Part shown: positions 27,210 through 35,496 of the stretch, one piece after another
How positions within the stretch are numbered: the stretch's first letter is position 1
Layout of the letters: each line of letters begins with the position of its first letter
NCBI GenBank assembly: GCA_016930935.1
Contig: JAFGFT010000072.1
Coordinates: 1 to 64,000 of the forward strand
DNA from: Dehalococcoidia bacterium
GTDB taxonomy: Bacteria > Chloroflexota > Dehalococcoidia > GIF9 > AB-539-J10
Length of the DNA stretch: 64,000 nucleotides
Direction: 5' to 3'
Program-made: the position numbers and the translations under genes
Notes under the pieces: generated by a model
What the model was told of the DNA's origin: nothing
The model's input: the letters and a program-made list of their open reading frames with translations, nothing else
Database searches by the model: none

Positions 27210-28033
27210 CGAAATAGCGGCAGCATTCGATTATGCAGAGCGGGCAGACGCCGGCGAATCTCTTCCAATTCGGCAAGGTCCAACTGGGCGCTGACAACGC
27301 ATTCTCCGCTCTGTGGCGCACGGGCGAGTACTCTTCCCCACGGGTCAACAATCATGCTGTTGCCATAGGTGGGTATTTCTCCTCCTCCTATTCCTGCCTG
27401 CCCTGGTGCCATGACGAAGCACTGGTTCTCAATGGCCCGTGCCCTCACCAGTGTTTCCCAGTGTGCCTCTCCGGTTGCGGCGGTGAATGATGCCGGAATG
27501 AAGATGAGGTCAGCTCCGACATCTGCTATCTGGCGATACAGTTCCGGGAACCTGACGTCGTAACAGATGGTGAGCCCAACCTTCATGCCCGCCGCCTCGC
27601 TGGTTACGATGTCTGCTCCGGGTGTGTAGCGGTTGGACTCCGCGACTGACTTGTCGCCGATGGTGATGTTGAAGAGATGTATCTTGCGGTAGACCGCCGC
27701 GATTGTGCCGTCGGGGTCAATGAGTACGGACGTGTTGTATGGCATCATGGTGGTGCCGTTCGTTTCGTGAACGCTCCCTGCCAGTATCCACACACGCCGC
27801 TCCTCTGCAAGTGAAATGAGTGGCTCAAGCGCGGAGCCCGGAAGTGGTTCGGCAACGGATGGTATGCGGGACGCTTCGCCCCTGTAGTCAAACGTCTCGG
27901 GTAGGGCCACGAGCGTCGCGCCTTCGTCACAGGCCTGGTTCACAAGTGCGACAGCTCGTTGGATATTGCGTTGTTTATCAGAACCGCTCTCGGTTTGAGC
28001 AATGGCCACACTGATTCTTGCCCTGTCTGCCAT
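27206..28033 (-). CDS. Carbon-nitrogen hydrolase (Nit2/omega-amidase-like)
   Basis: 275 residues of the nitrilase superfamily. The catalytic triad is visible: Glu in VALPETFDY (about 45), Lys in YRKIHLF (about 117) and Cys in LTICYDVRFPELYR (about 153). The DVRFPE context matches Nit1/Nit2-type amidases that hydrolyse alpha-ketoglutaramate or deaminated glutathione, a metabolite-repair role. It is a single gene; the next gene downstream on the strand has its own promoter. Confidence 0.9.
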   Translation of the reverse strand: MADRARISVAIAQTESGSDKQRNIQRAVALVNQACDEGATLVALPETFDYRGEASRIPSVAEPLPGSALEPLISLAEERRVWILAGSVHETNGTTMMPYNTSVLIDPDGTIAAVYRKIHLFNITIGDKSVAESNRYTPGADIVTSEAAGMKVGLTICYDVRFPELYRQIADVGADLIFIPASFTAATGEAHWETLVRARAIENQCFVMAPGQAGIGGGEIPTYGNSMIVDPWGRVLARAPQSGECVVSAQLDLAELEEIRRRLPALHNRMLPLFR

Positions 28034-28210
28034 TCGTATCGTGTTCCTTTCAATGGTTCTCTCAAGGTGGACGAACCAAGCCGCATGATGGAGAGTCGCT
28101 CTGTGGCGGAAGCTGGTTCTGGCCCTTCAATGATAGCATGGACGGTCGTGGCTGCGTGGTTCTGGAAGGTATGGGAGGCTGTGCAGAGTGTGAGGGACTG
28201 CGAGGAGAGA

Positions 28211-28245
28211 ATGAACAGACGCGGCGAGACGCCGCGTCTGTTCAT
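28211..28245 (-). terminator. Perfect 16-bp hairpin after the TRAP operon
   Basis: ATGAACAGACGCGGCG and its exact reverse complement flank a 3-base AGA loop. It begins six bases after the dctM stop codon. No T-run follows on the minus strand, so it is either a U-less terminator or an mRNA 3'-end stabiliser. Confidence 0.75.
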
Positions 28246-28251
28246 GTGCTA

Positions 28252-29586
28252 CTACCTGATCATGTGGCCGGGCAGCCAGGTGACAATCGCAGGGAAGGCT
28301 GCCATCAGCGCGAGGGCAATGGCAATTATTCCGATATACGGGACAGCTCCCCTGATGATATGGCCTGTGTCGATGCCTTGTTCAGGAGTGGTTACCGCCT
28401 TGAGGAAGAATATGGCGTAGGCGAATGGCGGACTGATGAATGACATCTGCAGGTTCACGATAATCATCATTGAGAACCACAGTGGGTCAAAACCTACAGC
28501 CGAGGCAATGGGAGTTACTATGGGAATCATGATCAATACGATGCCCATCCAATCGATCAGCATACCAAGCACGAAGATGATGAACATGATGACCAGCAGT
28601 GCTCCCCATTTGCCGCCCGGGGTTGCAAGGACGAACGCGTTGACGACGTCGCCGCAACCGAGGCCCAGGAATATGCTGGTGAAGAAGGTGGCTCCTACCA
28701 CCACGATGAATACCATGCTGAAGGTGCCCGCAGTGGCGAAACACGTCTCCTTGATGACGCGGAAATTGAGTCTCCTGTATGCGGCGACCATGATGGTTGC
28801 CGCGAGGGCACCCACGGCGGCTGCCTCTGTGGGTGCTGCGATGCCCAGGAATATACTTCCGAGCACTGCAAGAATCAGAATCACTGTTGGTAGCAGGCCA
28901 GTGACCAGTAGATACAGCTTACGGCGCATCGGGACGTTGCGCTCTTCAGGTGGAAGGACGGGCGCTTCCAGAGGCCTCAGCTTACACCTGACGAGGATAT
29001 ACGCCGTGTAGAGACCGGACAGAAGGAAGCCCGCAGGAAACGCGGCCATGAACAACTGTCCGACCGAGATATTGGCCATTGGTCCGTAGAAGATAAGCAT
29101 GATGCTCGGCGGGATGAGAATGCCGAGTGAGCCACCGGCGCAGCATGCTCCTGTCGATAGTTCTTTCGAGTAGCCGCGTTGCAGCATTGATGGGAGAGCG
29201 ATGAGACCGAGCATGGTGACTGACGCAGCGATAACACCAACTGTCGCCGCAAGTATCGTGCCGAACCAGATGGTGGCAACTGCCAGTCCACCTCGTACCC
29301 CGCCCAACCACAAATACAGCGTGTCGAAGAGTTGTTTCGATACCCCTGACTTCTCCACCATGATGCCCATGAATATGAACAGTGGCACGGCGAGGAAGGT
29401 GTAGTTGGAGGTAACGCCGAACAGCCGGTCATAGAAGAGCGAGAAGATGGCCGGACCGAAGAACAGGACACCCGAGATGAGAGCGACGCCACCCAGCGCA
29501 AGACCAAGTGGGAAGCCGCTGCCAACAAGGAGGATCAGGAGAGTGATCATGACGACGGTAATGATTTCGGGACTTGCGTCAATCAT
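28252..29586 (-). CDS. dctM: TRAP transporter large permease subunit
   Basis: About 444 residues with a dozen or so hydrophobic helices, the usual DctM size. Family segments include SGFPLGLALGG near the N-terminus, the GGSLGILIPPSIMLIFYGP loop, and a late QMSFISPPFAYAIFFLK segment. It forms the Na+-coupled channel of a tripartite uptake system. The frame continues upstream to 29691, but the ATG at 29586 overlaps the dctQ stop as ATGA with GGAGAGG before it. Confidence 0.95.
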   Translation of the reverse strand: MIDASPEIITVVMITLLILLVGSGFPLGLALGGVALISGVLFFGPAIFSLFYDRLFGVTSNYTFLAVPLFIFMGIMVEKSGVSKQLFDTLYLWLGGVRGGLAVATIWFGTILAATVGVIAASVTMLGLIALPSMLQRGYSKELSTGACCAGGSLGILIPPSIMLIFYGPMANISVGQLFMAAFPAGFLLSGLYTAYILVRCKLRPLEAPVLPPEERNVPMRRKLYLLVTGLLPTVILILAVLGSIFLGIAAPTEAAAVGALAATIMVAAYRRLNFRVIKETCFATAGTFSMVFIVVVGATFFTSIFLGLGCGDVVNAFVLATPGGKWGALLVIMFIIFVLGMLIDWMGIVLIMIPIVTPIASAVGFDPLWFSMMIIVNLQMSFISPPFAYAIFFLKAVTTPEQGIDTGHIIRGAVPYIGIIAIALALMAAFPAIVTWLPGHMIR

Positions 29587-30104
29587 TGTTCCTCTCCTTT
29601 CCTGAGGCTGGCCAGGTCCTTGATGACCCAGACGAGTGTTGCAAGAACCCACATGATGAGTGCTGCAACCATCATCCAGCGATACGGCCACATTTGCGGC
29701 CGCCAGAAACCTACCTCAGAGAACTCATGGTTTGTGAATGAATAGATGGCCCTCGGGATGGCCCTCTGTATGAGCATGACGTAAAGGGGAAAGAAAAGAA
29801 CTATGTTGAGCACGGAATCGACGATTACCTTTACCTTCCGGGAATAGCGGGTGTAGAAGATGTCGACTCTCACCTGCTCTCGTCGTGTCGTAACCCACGC
29901 CATGCCCAGCAGCATGATTGACCCACCAATCATGTAGGCCATGTCGAACGCCCACACGGTGGGTTTGCTGAAGAGATAGCGCATGAACGTATCGAATGTG
30001 AGCGCAAGAATGAGACCGATCAGGAGCCATGCGACACCCTTGCCGATCCAGATGCTCAACTTGTCCACCAAGTCGAATAGCGGCTTTAAGACTTTCACTG
30101 GCAT
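29583..30104 (-). CDS. dctQ: TRAP transporter small permease subunit
   Basis: About 173 residues with four membrane segments, the DctQ topology. The GMAWVTTRREQVRVDIFY loop is the typical DctQ sequence between helices 2 and 3. It couples to DctM, whose start overlaps its stop by 4 bases. The ATG at 30104 (MPVKVLKPLFD) is preferred to the frame's upstream limit at 30173, since the extra residues lie inside the intercistronic hairpin. Confidence 0.92.
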   Translation of the reverse strand: MPVKVLKPLFDLVDKLSIWIGKGVAWLLIGLILALTFDTFMRYLFSKPTVWAFDMAYMIGGSIMLLGMAWVTTRREQVRVDIFYTRYSRKVKVIVDSVLNIVLFFPLYVMLIQRAIPRAIYSFTNHEFSEVGFWRPQMWPYRWMMVAALIMWVLATLVWVIKDLASLRKGEEQ

Positions 30105-30136
30105 CAATCCTCTGTTTCGAGAATGTAGTGAGAAGG

Positions 30137-30176
30137 CGCATGGATGAGGCCTCCCAAGGGAAGCCTCATCCATGCG
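30137..30176 (-). terminator. Intercistronic hairpin between dctP and dctQ
   Basis: CGCATGGATGAGGC and its exact complement (14 bp) enclose a 12-base loop that can add TCCC/GGGA pairs. It begins 20 bases after the dctP stop. Such a structure would reduce readthrough or protect the dctP message, raising binding protein over permease. Confidence 0.7.
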
Positions 30177-30195
30177 TTAAGAGTTCTATTTGTAT

Positions 30196-31353
30196 CTAGG
30201 GAGTCATCAGGTCAGGGTCAGGCTGTGCGAAGTCCTTGAAGATACGGAAGTTCTTGTCGAAATCCGTCTGGGACTGGTAGACCTTGGCGAAGAACTCGTC
30301 TTCAAGTGCCAGCTCTGCGTACTTCTCGTGCGCGAGTTTGGTGATGGCAATCTGCACATCATCAGGCAGTTTCACGAATTCGGTGCCGTAGTCTTTGAGG
30401 GCTCGAATGGCGACGGTGTCAGCGCCGTCCACGAGTGCCCACGAGCGGAGGAGGGATGCATCACAAGAGTATGCGAAGATCGACTGCATGTCCGCTGGAA
30501 GTGCATTCCAGACGTCCTTGTTTATCAGAACTTCGAACGCTGCCTGTGGCGCGTGGATGCCAGGGCCATGCACGTAGGCGCCAAGCTCATGGAATCCTGC
30601 GCTGAAGTCAACACCAGGGGTGCTGAACTCGAAGGCGTCGATGACACCGCGCTGCAGGGCCTCGTAGACCTCGCCGCCGGGCATGGTTACGACTGAAGCA
30701 CCGGCCTCATTGAGCATCTCGCCCCAAATACCGGCAGTCCTGAACTTCATGCCCTCAAAGCTGTCCATGCCGGTCACTGGCTCTGCGAACCAACCGAACA
30801 GTTCTGCAGAAGTCATGCCGCCCATGAATGCCTTGACGTTCAGGCCCTTGCGGTCATACATCTCCTGGTGCAGGGCGGCTCCGCCACCCTCGTGGTACCA
30901 GACGATGAATTCCCACGGGTCTGTGCCTGCAGGATACAGGTTGTACAGGTCACCGGCGAAGCCAATCTCGCTGGTGTGGTAGTGAGAACCGGTGTAGGTG
31001 GCGTCCAGTACGCCCTCATGAACCGCGCGCATTTCCTTGAGCGAGTCCACGACTGCGCCGCCGGCGTTCATGGTCGCATCGAAGCGGCCGCCGGACATCT
31101 CGTTCAGAGACATGGCCCAGTTGTTACCGGCCTGATACATAATGAAACCGGTTGGGAAGGGGGTCTGCATTCTGAGTTCGACGGTCTCACCCTCGGGGGC
31201 AGAAGGAGTGGGTGCTTCCTCTTCTTCTTCCTCTGGAGTGGTGCCTTCGCCCTCTTCGGCGGGTGCTGCTGCTTCAGGCGAGCAGCCGACAATCGCGAAA
31301 CTGGTGATTGTCAGGACTGCGACGAGAAGCATAAGTAGATGCTTGCCTTTCAC
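30196..31353 (-). CDS. dctP: TRAP transporter solute-binding lipoprotein
   Basis: 385 residues. A signal peptide ends in a lipobox (IVGC, Cys24), followed by a 35-residue acidic, Pro/Thr linker rich in Glu, then a DctP fold of about 310 residues. Central landmarks are FRTAGIWGEMLNEAGASVVTMPGGEVYEALQRG, covering the conserved Arg and PGGE loop that bind substrate carboxylates, and the later DAFEFSTPGVDF region. The FEFSTPG segment suggests the TAXI-unlike, alpha-keto or hydroxy-acid binding DctP clade (the TakP-type), though this is a weak inference. The start is a GTG with GGGAGGTG upstream. Confidence 0.92.
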   Translation of the reverse strand: MKGKHLLMLLVAVLTITSFAIVGCSPEAAAPAEEGEGTTPEEEEEEAPTPSAPEGETVELRMQTPFPTGFIMYQAGNNWAMSLNEMSGGRFDATMNAGGAVVDSLKEMRAVHEGVLDATYTGSHYHTSEIGFAGDLYNLYPAGTDPWEFIVWYHEGGGAALHQEMYDRKGLNVKAFMGGMTSAELFGWFAEPVTGMDSFEGMKFRTAGIWGEMLNEAGASVVTMPGGEVYEALQRGVIDAFEFSTPGVDFSAGFHELGAYVHGPGIHAPQAAFEVLINKDVWNALPADMQSIFAYSCDASLLRSWALVDGADTVAIRALKDYGTEFVKLPDDVQIAITKLAHEKYAELALEDEFFAKVYQSQTDFDKNFRIFKDFAQPDPDLMTP

Positions 31354-31420
31354 GTTTCACCTCCCTAATTACTGTAGCTTGCGATGAATGAATATCCTCG
31401 CAAATGGTGCGTATAGGACT

Positions 31421-31449
31421 ATGATAGACACGACGTGTTCATACGTCAA
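31421..31449 (-). promoter_or_regulatory. Promoter and possible operator of dctPQM
   Basis: TTGACG (31444-31449) and TATCAT (31421-31426) are 17 bases apart on the minus strand. The spacer contains the 11-base palindrome ACACGACGTGT (31428-31438), well placed for a repressor. The rest of the 250-base stretch from here to the secF hairpin shows nothing else recognisable. Confidence 0.6.
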
Positions 31450-31604
31450 GCGCCCCTATGGTTTTCAGTCCTCTATTCCGCTCGCGCGACATGGCTTCGC
31501 TGCAATCTATGGAAACCCGGGATAGGGACTGATGCAGGCAAAGAGCCACACGGGCATGTGAGCCTGTGGTACGTATTCCGCAACCGTCGTGTTGATGAAA
31601 AGAA

Positions 31605-31631
31605 GCTGGCAGACACTTAGTGTCTGCCAGC
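31605..31631 (-). terminator. Perfect hairpin after secDF
   Basis: GCTGGCAGACAC and its exact complement (12 bp) around a 3-base TTA loop, 45 bases after the secF stop. On the minus strand it is followed by TTCTTTTC, a modest T-rich run, so it fits an intrinsic terminator. Confidence 0.75.
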
Positions 31632-31675
31632 CATGAATTCGATTGAGTATTGCAGGGTCTTCTAGTGAATGTGGT

Positions 31676-32593
31676 CTACGCGGAATCTCGGACGGCGCGA
31701 AGCGTTGCCACTACCTGTTTCCATTCATGTTTCTCCCACGTGACCAGCAGAGGGCCGGCGATGAAGACGGAACTGTACGTTCCGACCAGTAGCCCTGCGA
31801 AGAGAACAAGGATGAAGTAGTGGATAGTGGCGCCTCCAAACAGGAGGAGTGCCAGAATCACGCAGAGAGTAGTCAAAGAGGTGTTGACTGTGCGCACCAT
31901 AGTCTCCACCAGGCTGCAATTGACGATGACGCCCATATCGGTGCTGATACCTTTCGCGAGGTTCTCACGCATACGGTCAAAGACAACAACGGTGTTGTTG
32001 ATTGTGTAGCCGACGATAGTGAGTATGCCCGTGATGAACAGCGCGTCCACTTCGACGCCCCGGAACTTCCCCAGAAGCGCGAAGAGTCCGGCGACGATGA
32101 GAACGTTGTGGATGAGGGCCAGAATTGCCGATGCCCCCCACTTGAGAGGACTGGGCATCCGCCTGAAAGCCCACGCGATGTACAGAAGAATGGCTATCGA
32201 GGCGAACACGACGGCTAGCCCTGCCTTCTCTGCCGTTTCTGTCGCTATGGATGCTGAGACAGCGTTGTAGTCGAGCGTGGTAACCGAACTCCCGAGATTT
32301 GTCTCAAGCGTCGCTATGAGCGCGTCCCGTTCGTCGGGAGTGAGCTGTTTGAGCCTCACAAGATAGTCGTCGTTGCTACCTTGGATCGACGCCTCAGTGT
32401 GGCCGAAGTCCCAGACAGTCTGTCTGAGTTCGGTCTGGTCGACCTGTGGCTCGAAGTGCAGTGTCATGGATGTACCGCCGGTGAAGTCGATTCCCGGACG
32501 AAGCCCGAAGGCGATGAGCGCCACGACCGCGACCAGAACCGCTACGGCGGAAGCGAGGAAGAACCATTGTCTCTTGCCCACGAAATCGATCAT
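31676..32593 (-). CDS. secF: Protein translocase subunit SecF
   Basis: 305 residues with six predicted membrane segments. Family segments include the N-terminal FGLRPGIDFTGGTSM, VGYTINNTVVVFDRMREN (near 210) and a late TTLCVILALLLFGG. SecF pairs with SecD to drive late protein export using the proton or sodium gradient. It overlaps secD by 4 bases (ATGA). Confidence 0.96.
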   Translation of the reverse strand: MIDFVGKRQWFFLASAVAVLVAVVALIAFGLRPGIDFTGGTSMTLHFEPQVDQTELRQTVWDFGHTEASIQGSNDDYLVRLKQLTPDERDALIATLETNLGSSVTTLDYNAVSASIATETAEKAGLAVVFASIAILLYIAWAFRRMPSPLKWGASAILALIHNVLIVAGLFALLGKFRGVEVDALFITGILTIVGYTINNTVVVFDRMRENLAKGISTDMGVIVNCSLVETMVRTVNTSLTTLCVILALLLFGGATIHYFILVLFAGLLVGTYSSVFIAGPLLVTWEKHEWKQVVATLRAVRDSA

Positions 32594-33924
32594 GATTTCA
32601 CTCCGTATGCGCGCAGGTTAGTAAACATCTTTGTCGATACGACAACCCTGAGGAATGTTCTTGTGACGAGTACCGCTGTGAACATGCTCAGTGCAACGCC
32701 GATTGCCAGTGTCAGGGCGAAGCCTCTCACCATGTAGGCACCGAACGTGCCACCCAGCCAGAAGAGGATGACGCACGCGATGAGCGTGGTGATGTTGCTG
32801 TCCCAGATGGCTGACCATGCGCGGTCGAAGCCAACCTCTACCGACGAGGATAGCGACCTGCCGGCACGTAGCTCTTCCTTCACGCGCTCAAAGATAAGCA
32901 CGTTCGCATCTACTGCCATACCTAGAGAGAGGATGAACGCGGCGATACCTGGCAACGTGAGAGTCAGTTGCGCAGAGAATACATTGAACAGGGCAAGCAG
33001 CATAGCGCTGTATATTGCGAGACTGATGCAGGCGAGGACACCTGGCATCCTGTAATAGAAAATCATCAGTATCAGGAGCATGAGGAGCCCGATGCTGGCA
33101 GCGAGAAGACTCTTTCGTATCGAGTCGGCACCAAGTGTCGCATCGACATCCCGCTGGTCGATTATCTCCAGTGGCACGTCAAGAGCACCTGAATTGAGCT
33201 TATTGATGAGGTCTGTCGATTCTTCCAGAGTGAATCGCCCCTCAATCTGCCCCCTGGCGGAGATTACCGCATTGACCATCGGTGCGGAGATGATTTCGTC
33301 ATCCAGTGCGATTGCGAGCGGCTTCTGAACGTTTCTCCGGGTTATCTGCTCAAATAGATGCGCTCCCTCACTCGTCCATTCGAAGGCTACGACGGGCACG
33401 CCATAGTCATCGAAATCCTGAGTCGCACTCTTGAGATATTGCCCGGTGAGTGGGATTTCGTCACCATTCGTGCTCTCGGCTGTGGCAGCCTCTTCGCTGA
33501 ACACGTAGTTGCCTTCGCTGTCGATGACGGGGTTGCCGCTGGCGTCCACTTCCAGTTCCCTGAAGTAGAGTAGCCCGGTATCTCCAATCAATCCAATTGC
33601 CCTCGTGATGTCTTTCACCCCGGGCAATTGGACGAGAATCCGGTCGGTTCCCTGTTTCTGGATGGTCGGTTCAGCGGCTCCGAATTCGTTGATTCTTCGT
33701 TGGATCTTCTCTATCGCCGATGCCATTGCTTGCTCATCGGAGACAGAGGGGTCTTTCTTGCTTAGATCGGCCTTGTAGAGCAGATGACTGCCGCCCCGCA
33801 GGTCCAATCCGAGCGTCAGGCCTCCAGGCCCGAGAAGATTGGAGTTGACCGGGACTATCGACGCGAGCGACAGTCCAAGCAGAACTACAATCAAGGTAAG
33901 GAGCGCGATATCTCTTCTTTTCAC
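32590..33924 (-). CDS. secD: Protein translocase subunit SecD
   Basis: 444 residues. After the first helix come GLDLRGGSHLLYKAD and a large extracytoplasmic P1 domain with IQRRINEFGAAEPTIQKQG. Five more helices follow, including the SLGMAVDANVLIFERVKEEL segment. It is shorter than E. coli SecD (615) but normal for Chloroflexota and Gram-positive-type SecD. It overlaps the upstream nucleotidyltransferase gene and secF by 4 bases each, so all three are probably co-translated. Confidence 0.96.
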   Translation of the reverse strand: MKRRDIALLTLIVVLLGLSLASIVPVNSNLLGPGGLTLGLDLRGGSHLLYKADLSKKDPSVSDEQAMASAIEKIQRRINEFGAAEPTIQKQGTDRILVQLPGVKDITRAIGLIGDTGLLYFRELEVDASGNPVIDSEGNYVFSEEAATAESTNGDEIPLTGQYLKSATQDFDDYGVPVVAFEWTSEGAHLFEQITRRNVQKPLAIALDDEIISAPMVNAVISARGQIEGRFTLEESTDLINKLNSGALDVPLEIIDQRDVDATLGADSIRKSLLAASIGLLMLLILMIFYYRMPGVLACISLAIYSAMLLALFNVFSAQLTLTLPGIAAFILSLGMAVDANVLIFERVKEELRAGRSLSSSVEVGFDRAWSAIWDSNITTLIACVILFWLGGTFGAYMVRGFALTLAIGVALSMFTAVLVTRTFLRVVVSTKMFTNLRAYGVKS

Positions 33925-35468
33925 TTTGTAGTCCTCACAGTGCCATGTTCCCTTTCGACGGTATTTCGAGCCAGTTGAAGCGCATCTTCTTTGGAAGAAA
34001 TAACACCTGTGGCGTGAGCCTCCCGTATCTCTTCCAGCAATGTTCCGACCAATGGTCCGGGTTTGAGTGCGAGCGAGCGCATGAGTTCATGCCCGTCGAT
34101 AATCTTGGACGGAACGACAATCGCTTCCTGTCGTCGATGCTCTGCGATAATGAATCTCATAAGGTCACACACGTTGTGCCACTCAATCATGGTGAACAGC
34201 GGTCCTCTGCACGCGAGGTAGTCTGCCATGGCCACGTAGAGTATGCCCGGCCCGGCACCGCTTGTGTCACGGTAGAACCTGTAGACTGCGCGGGCAGTCG
34301 GGAGTCCCTCGTTGGACAGTTGCGCCGGTCGCAGGTGATGATACACCAGTGTTTCAACGTATGCTATCTCGTCCTGGCTGAATCTCAGCCGCTTGAGGAT
34401 TGCTGCGGCCACTGTTGCCCCACGTTGCGCATGGCCGAGGAAGCGCGCGCGTCCTGTGTCGTCGAGCGTTTTCGTTTGTGGTTTGGCAACGTCGTGGAGG
34501 AGACAGGCAAGTTTCGCCAGTGCTCCCCTGGAGGCATCGTTGGAAATCATGCTTGCGAGGTGTGCCTGGCAGTTGGTGTCATCAGGCACCCACTCCAGCA
34601 TCTCGTCGTTGCCGTATCGCCAGTCGCTTTCACCCGCAACGTATTCGTACGTTGCGACTGTCTGGATTGAGTGTTCGAGCACGTCCCAGAAATGGACTGT
34701 GGGCTGTTCCACTCCCCTGCATTCTTCCATCTCTGGAAACAACACTGCGAGGAGGCCAAGGCGGTCAAGGTGCTGGATGCTGTCCGCTGCATTCGGCAAC
34801 GTCAGGATCTTGAGCAGTTCCTCGCGAGTGCGCTCCCCTGCCACGTCGTTCAATCGATGGCACGATGCTGTTATCAGAGACTCCGTAGTTGCATCAAGCG
34901 TGAAGGAGAGTTCCCTCGATAGGCGAACTGCGCGCAGCAGACGTCCGGGGTCGGATTCGAACACCATGGAATCAATGACGCGAAGTACGCCCGCTTCCAT
35001 ATCACGCAGACCTCCGTAGGGGTCGACTGCGTTCTGCATGATTGCGTTGTACAGTGCGGTCTGATCTTCAAGGTGGCGAGCGACCGTAGCCGCGGGTACC
35101 GCGATGGCATTGACAGTGAAGTCCCTTTTCGCAAGGTTGTCACAGATATCGTCGCTATACCCCACGAAATCGACCATGGTCGGTTGGCCGAGTGTGGACG
35201 TATCCTCTGGCGGAGAAGGGATGACCACGCGTGCCACGCCGTGTTGTTCATTGATAGGCACGCAGGTGCCGTGCACCGCCTGAGCGACTTCTGCCGCCAC
35301 TGCGAGGGCGTCGCCCCTGACTACTATGTCGAGGTCGTGACTTTCCCTTTCGAGAACACTGTCACGGACGAATCCACCGACCACGTGTGCAGGGTGTGAT
35401 GGGGTGTCCGAAACCTGAAGAACGTGAACCAACGAGGCACACGTACGTGCGCAAGCAGATAGGGGCAT
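33921..35468 (-). CDS. tRNA nucleotidyltransferase/poly(A) polymerase family protein with HD domain
   Basis: 515 residues. The N-terminal nucleotidyltransferase head has VVGGFVRDSVL near 29 and SHDLDIVV, the DxD metal site. An RNA-binding part follows with RLLRAVRLSRELSF near 155. The C-terminal region is an HD phosphohydrolase (LACLLHDVAKPQT, about residues 318-330). This fits the bacterial class II CCA-adding or A-adding enzymes that carry HD domains. Whether it adds full CCA or only A is not decidable by eye. It overlaps secD by 4 bases. Confidence 0.88.
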   Translation of the reverse strand: MPLSACARTCASLVHVLQVSDTPSHPAHVVGGFVRDSVLERESHDLDIVVRGDALAVAAEVAQAVHGTCVPINEQHGVARVVIPSPPEDTSTLGQPTMVDFVGYSDDICDNLAKRDFTVNAIAVPAATVARHLEDQTALYNAIMQNAVDPYGGLRDMEAGVLRVIDSMVFESDPGRLLRAVRLSRELSFTLDATTESLITASCHRLNDVAGERTREELLKILTLPNAADSIQHLDRLGLLAVLFPEMEECRGVEQPTVHFWDVLEHSIQTVATYEYVAGESDWRYGNDEMLEWVPDDTNCQAHLASMISNDASRGALAKLACLLHDVAKPQTKTLDDTGRARFLGHAQRGATVAAAILKRLRFSQDEIAYVETLVYHHLRPAQLSNEGLPTARAVYRFYRDTSGAGPGILYVAMADYLACRGPLFTMIEWHNVCDLMRFIIAEHRRQEAIVVPSKIIDGHELMRSLALKPGPLVGTLLEEIREAHATGVISSKEDALQLARNTVEREHGTVRTTK

Positions 35469-35496
35469 GGGATTCGATTATATCCTTGCACGTAGG

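Noticed and set aside
28211-31631. Inverted repeats of an insertion sequence
   Set aside because: The palindromes at 28211, 30137 and 31605 differ from each other, there are no target duplications, and they flank transporter genes with no transposase. They fit hairpins at operon ends.
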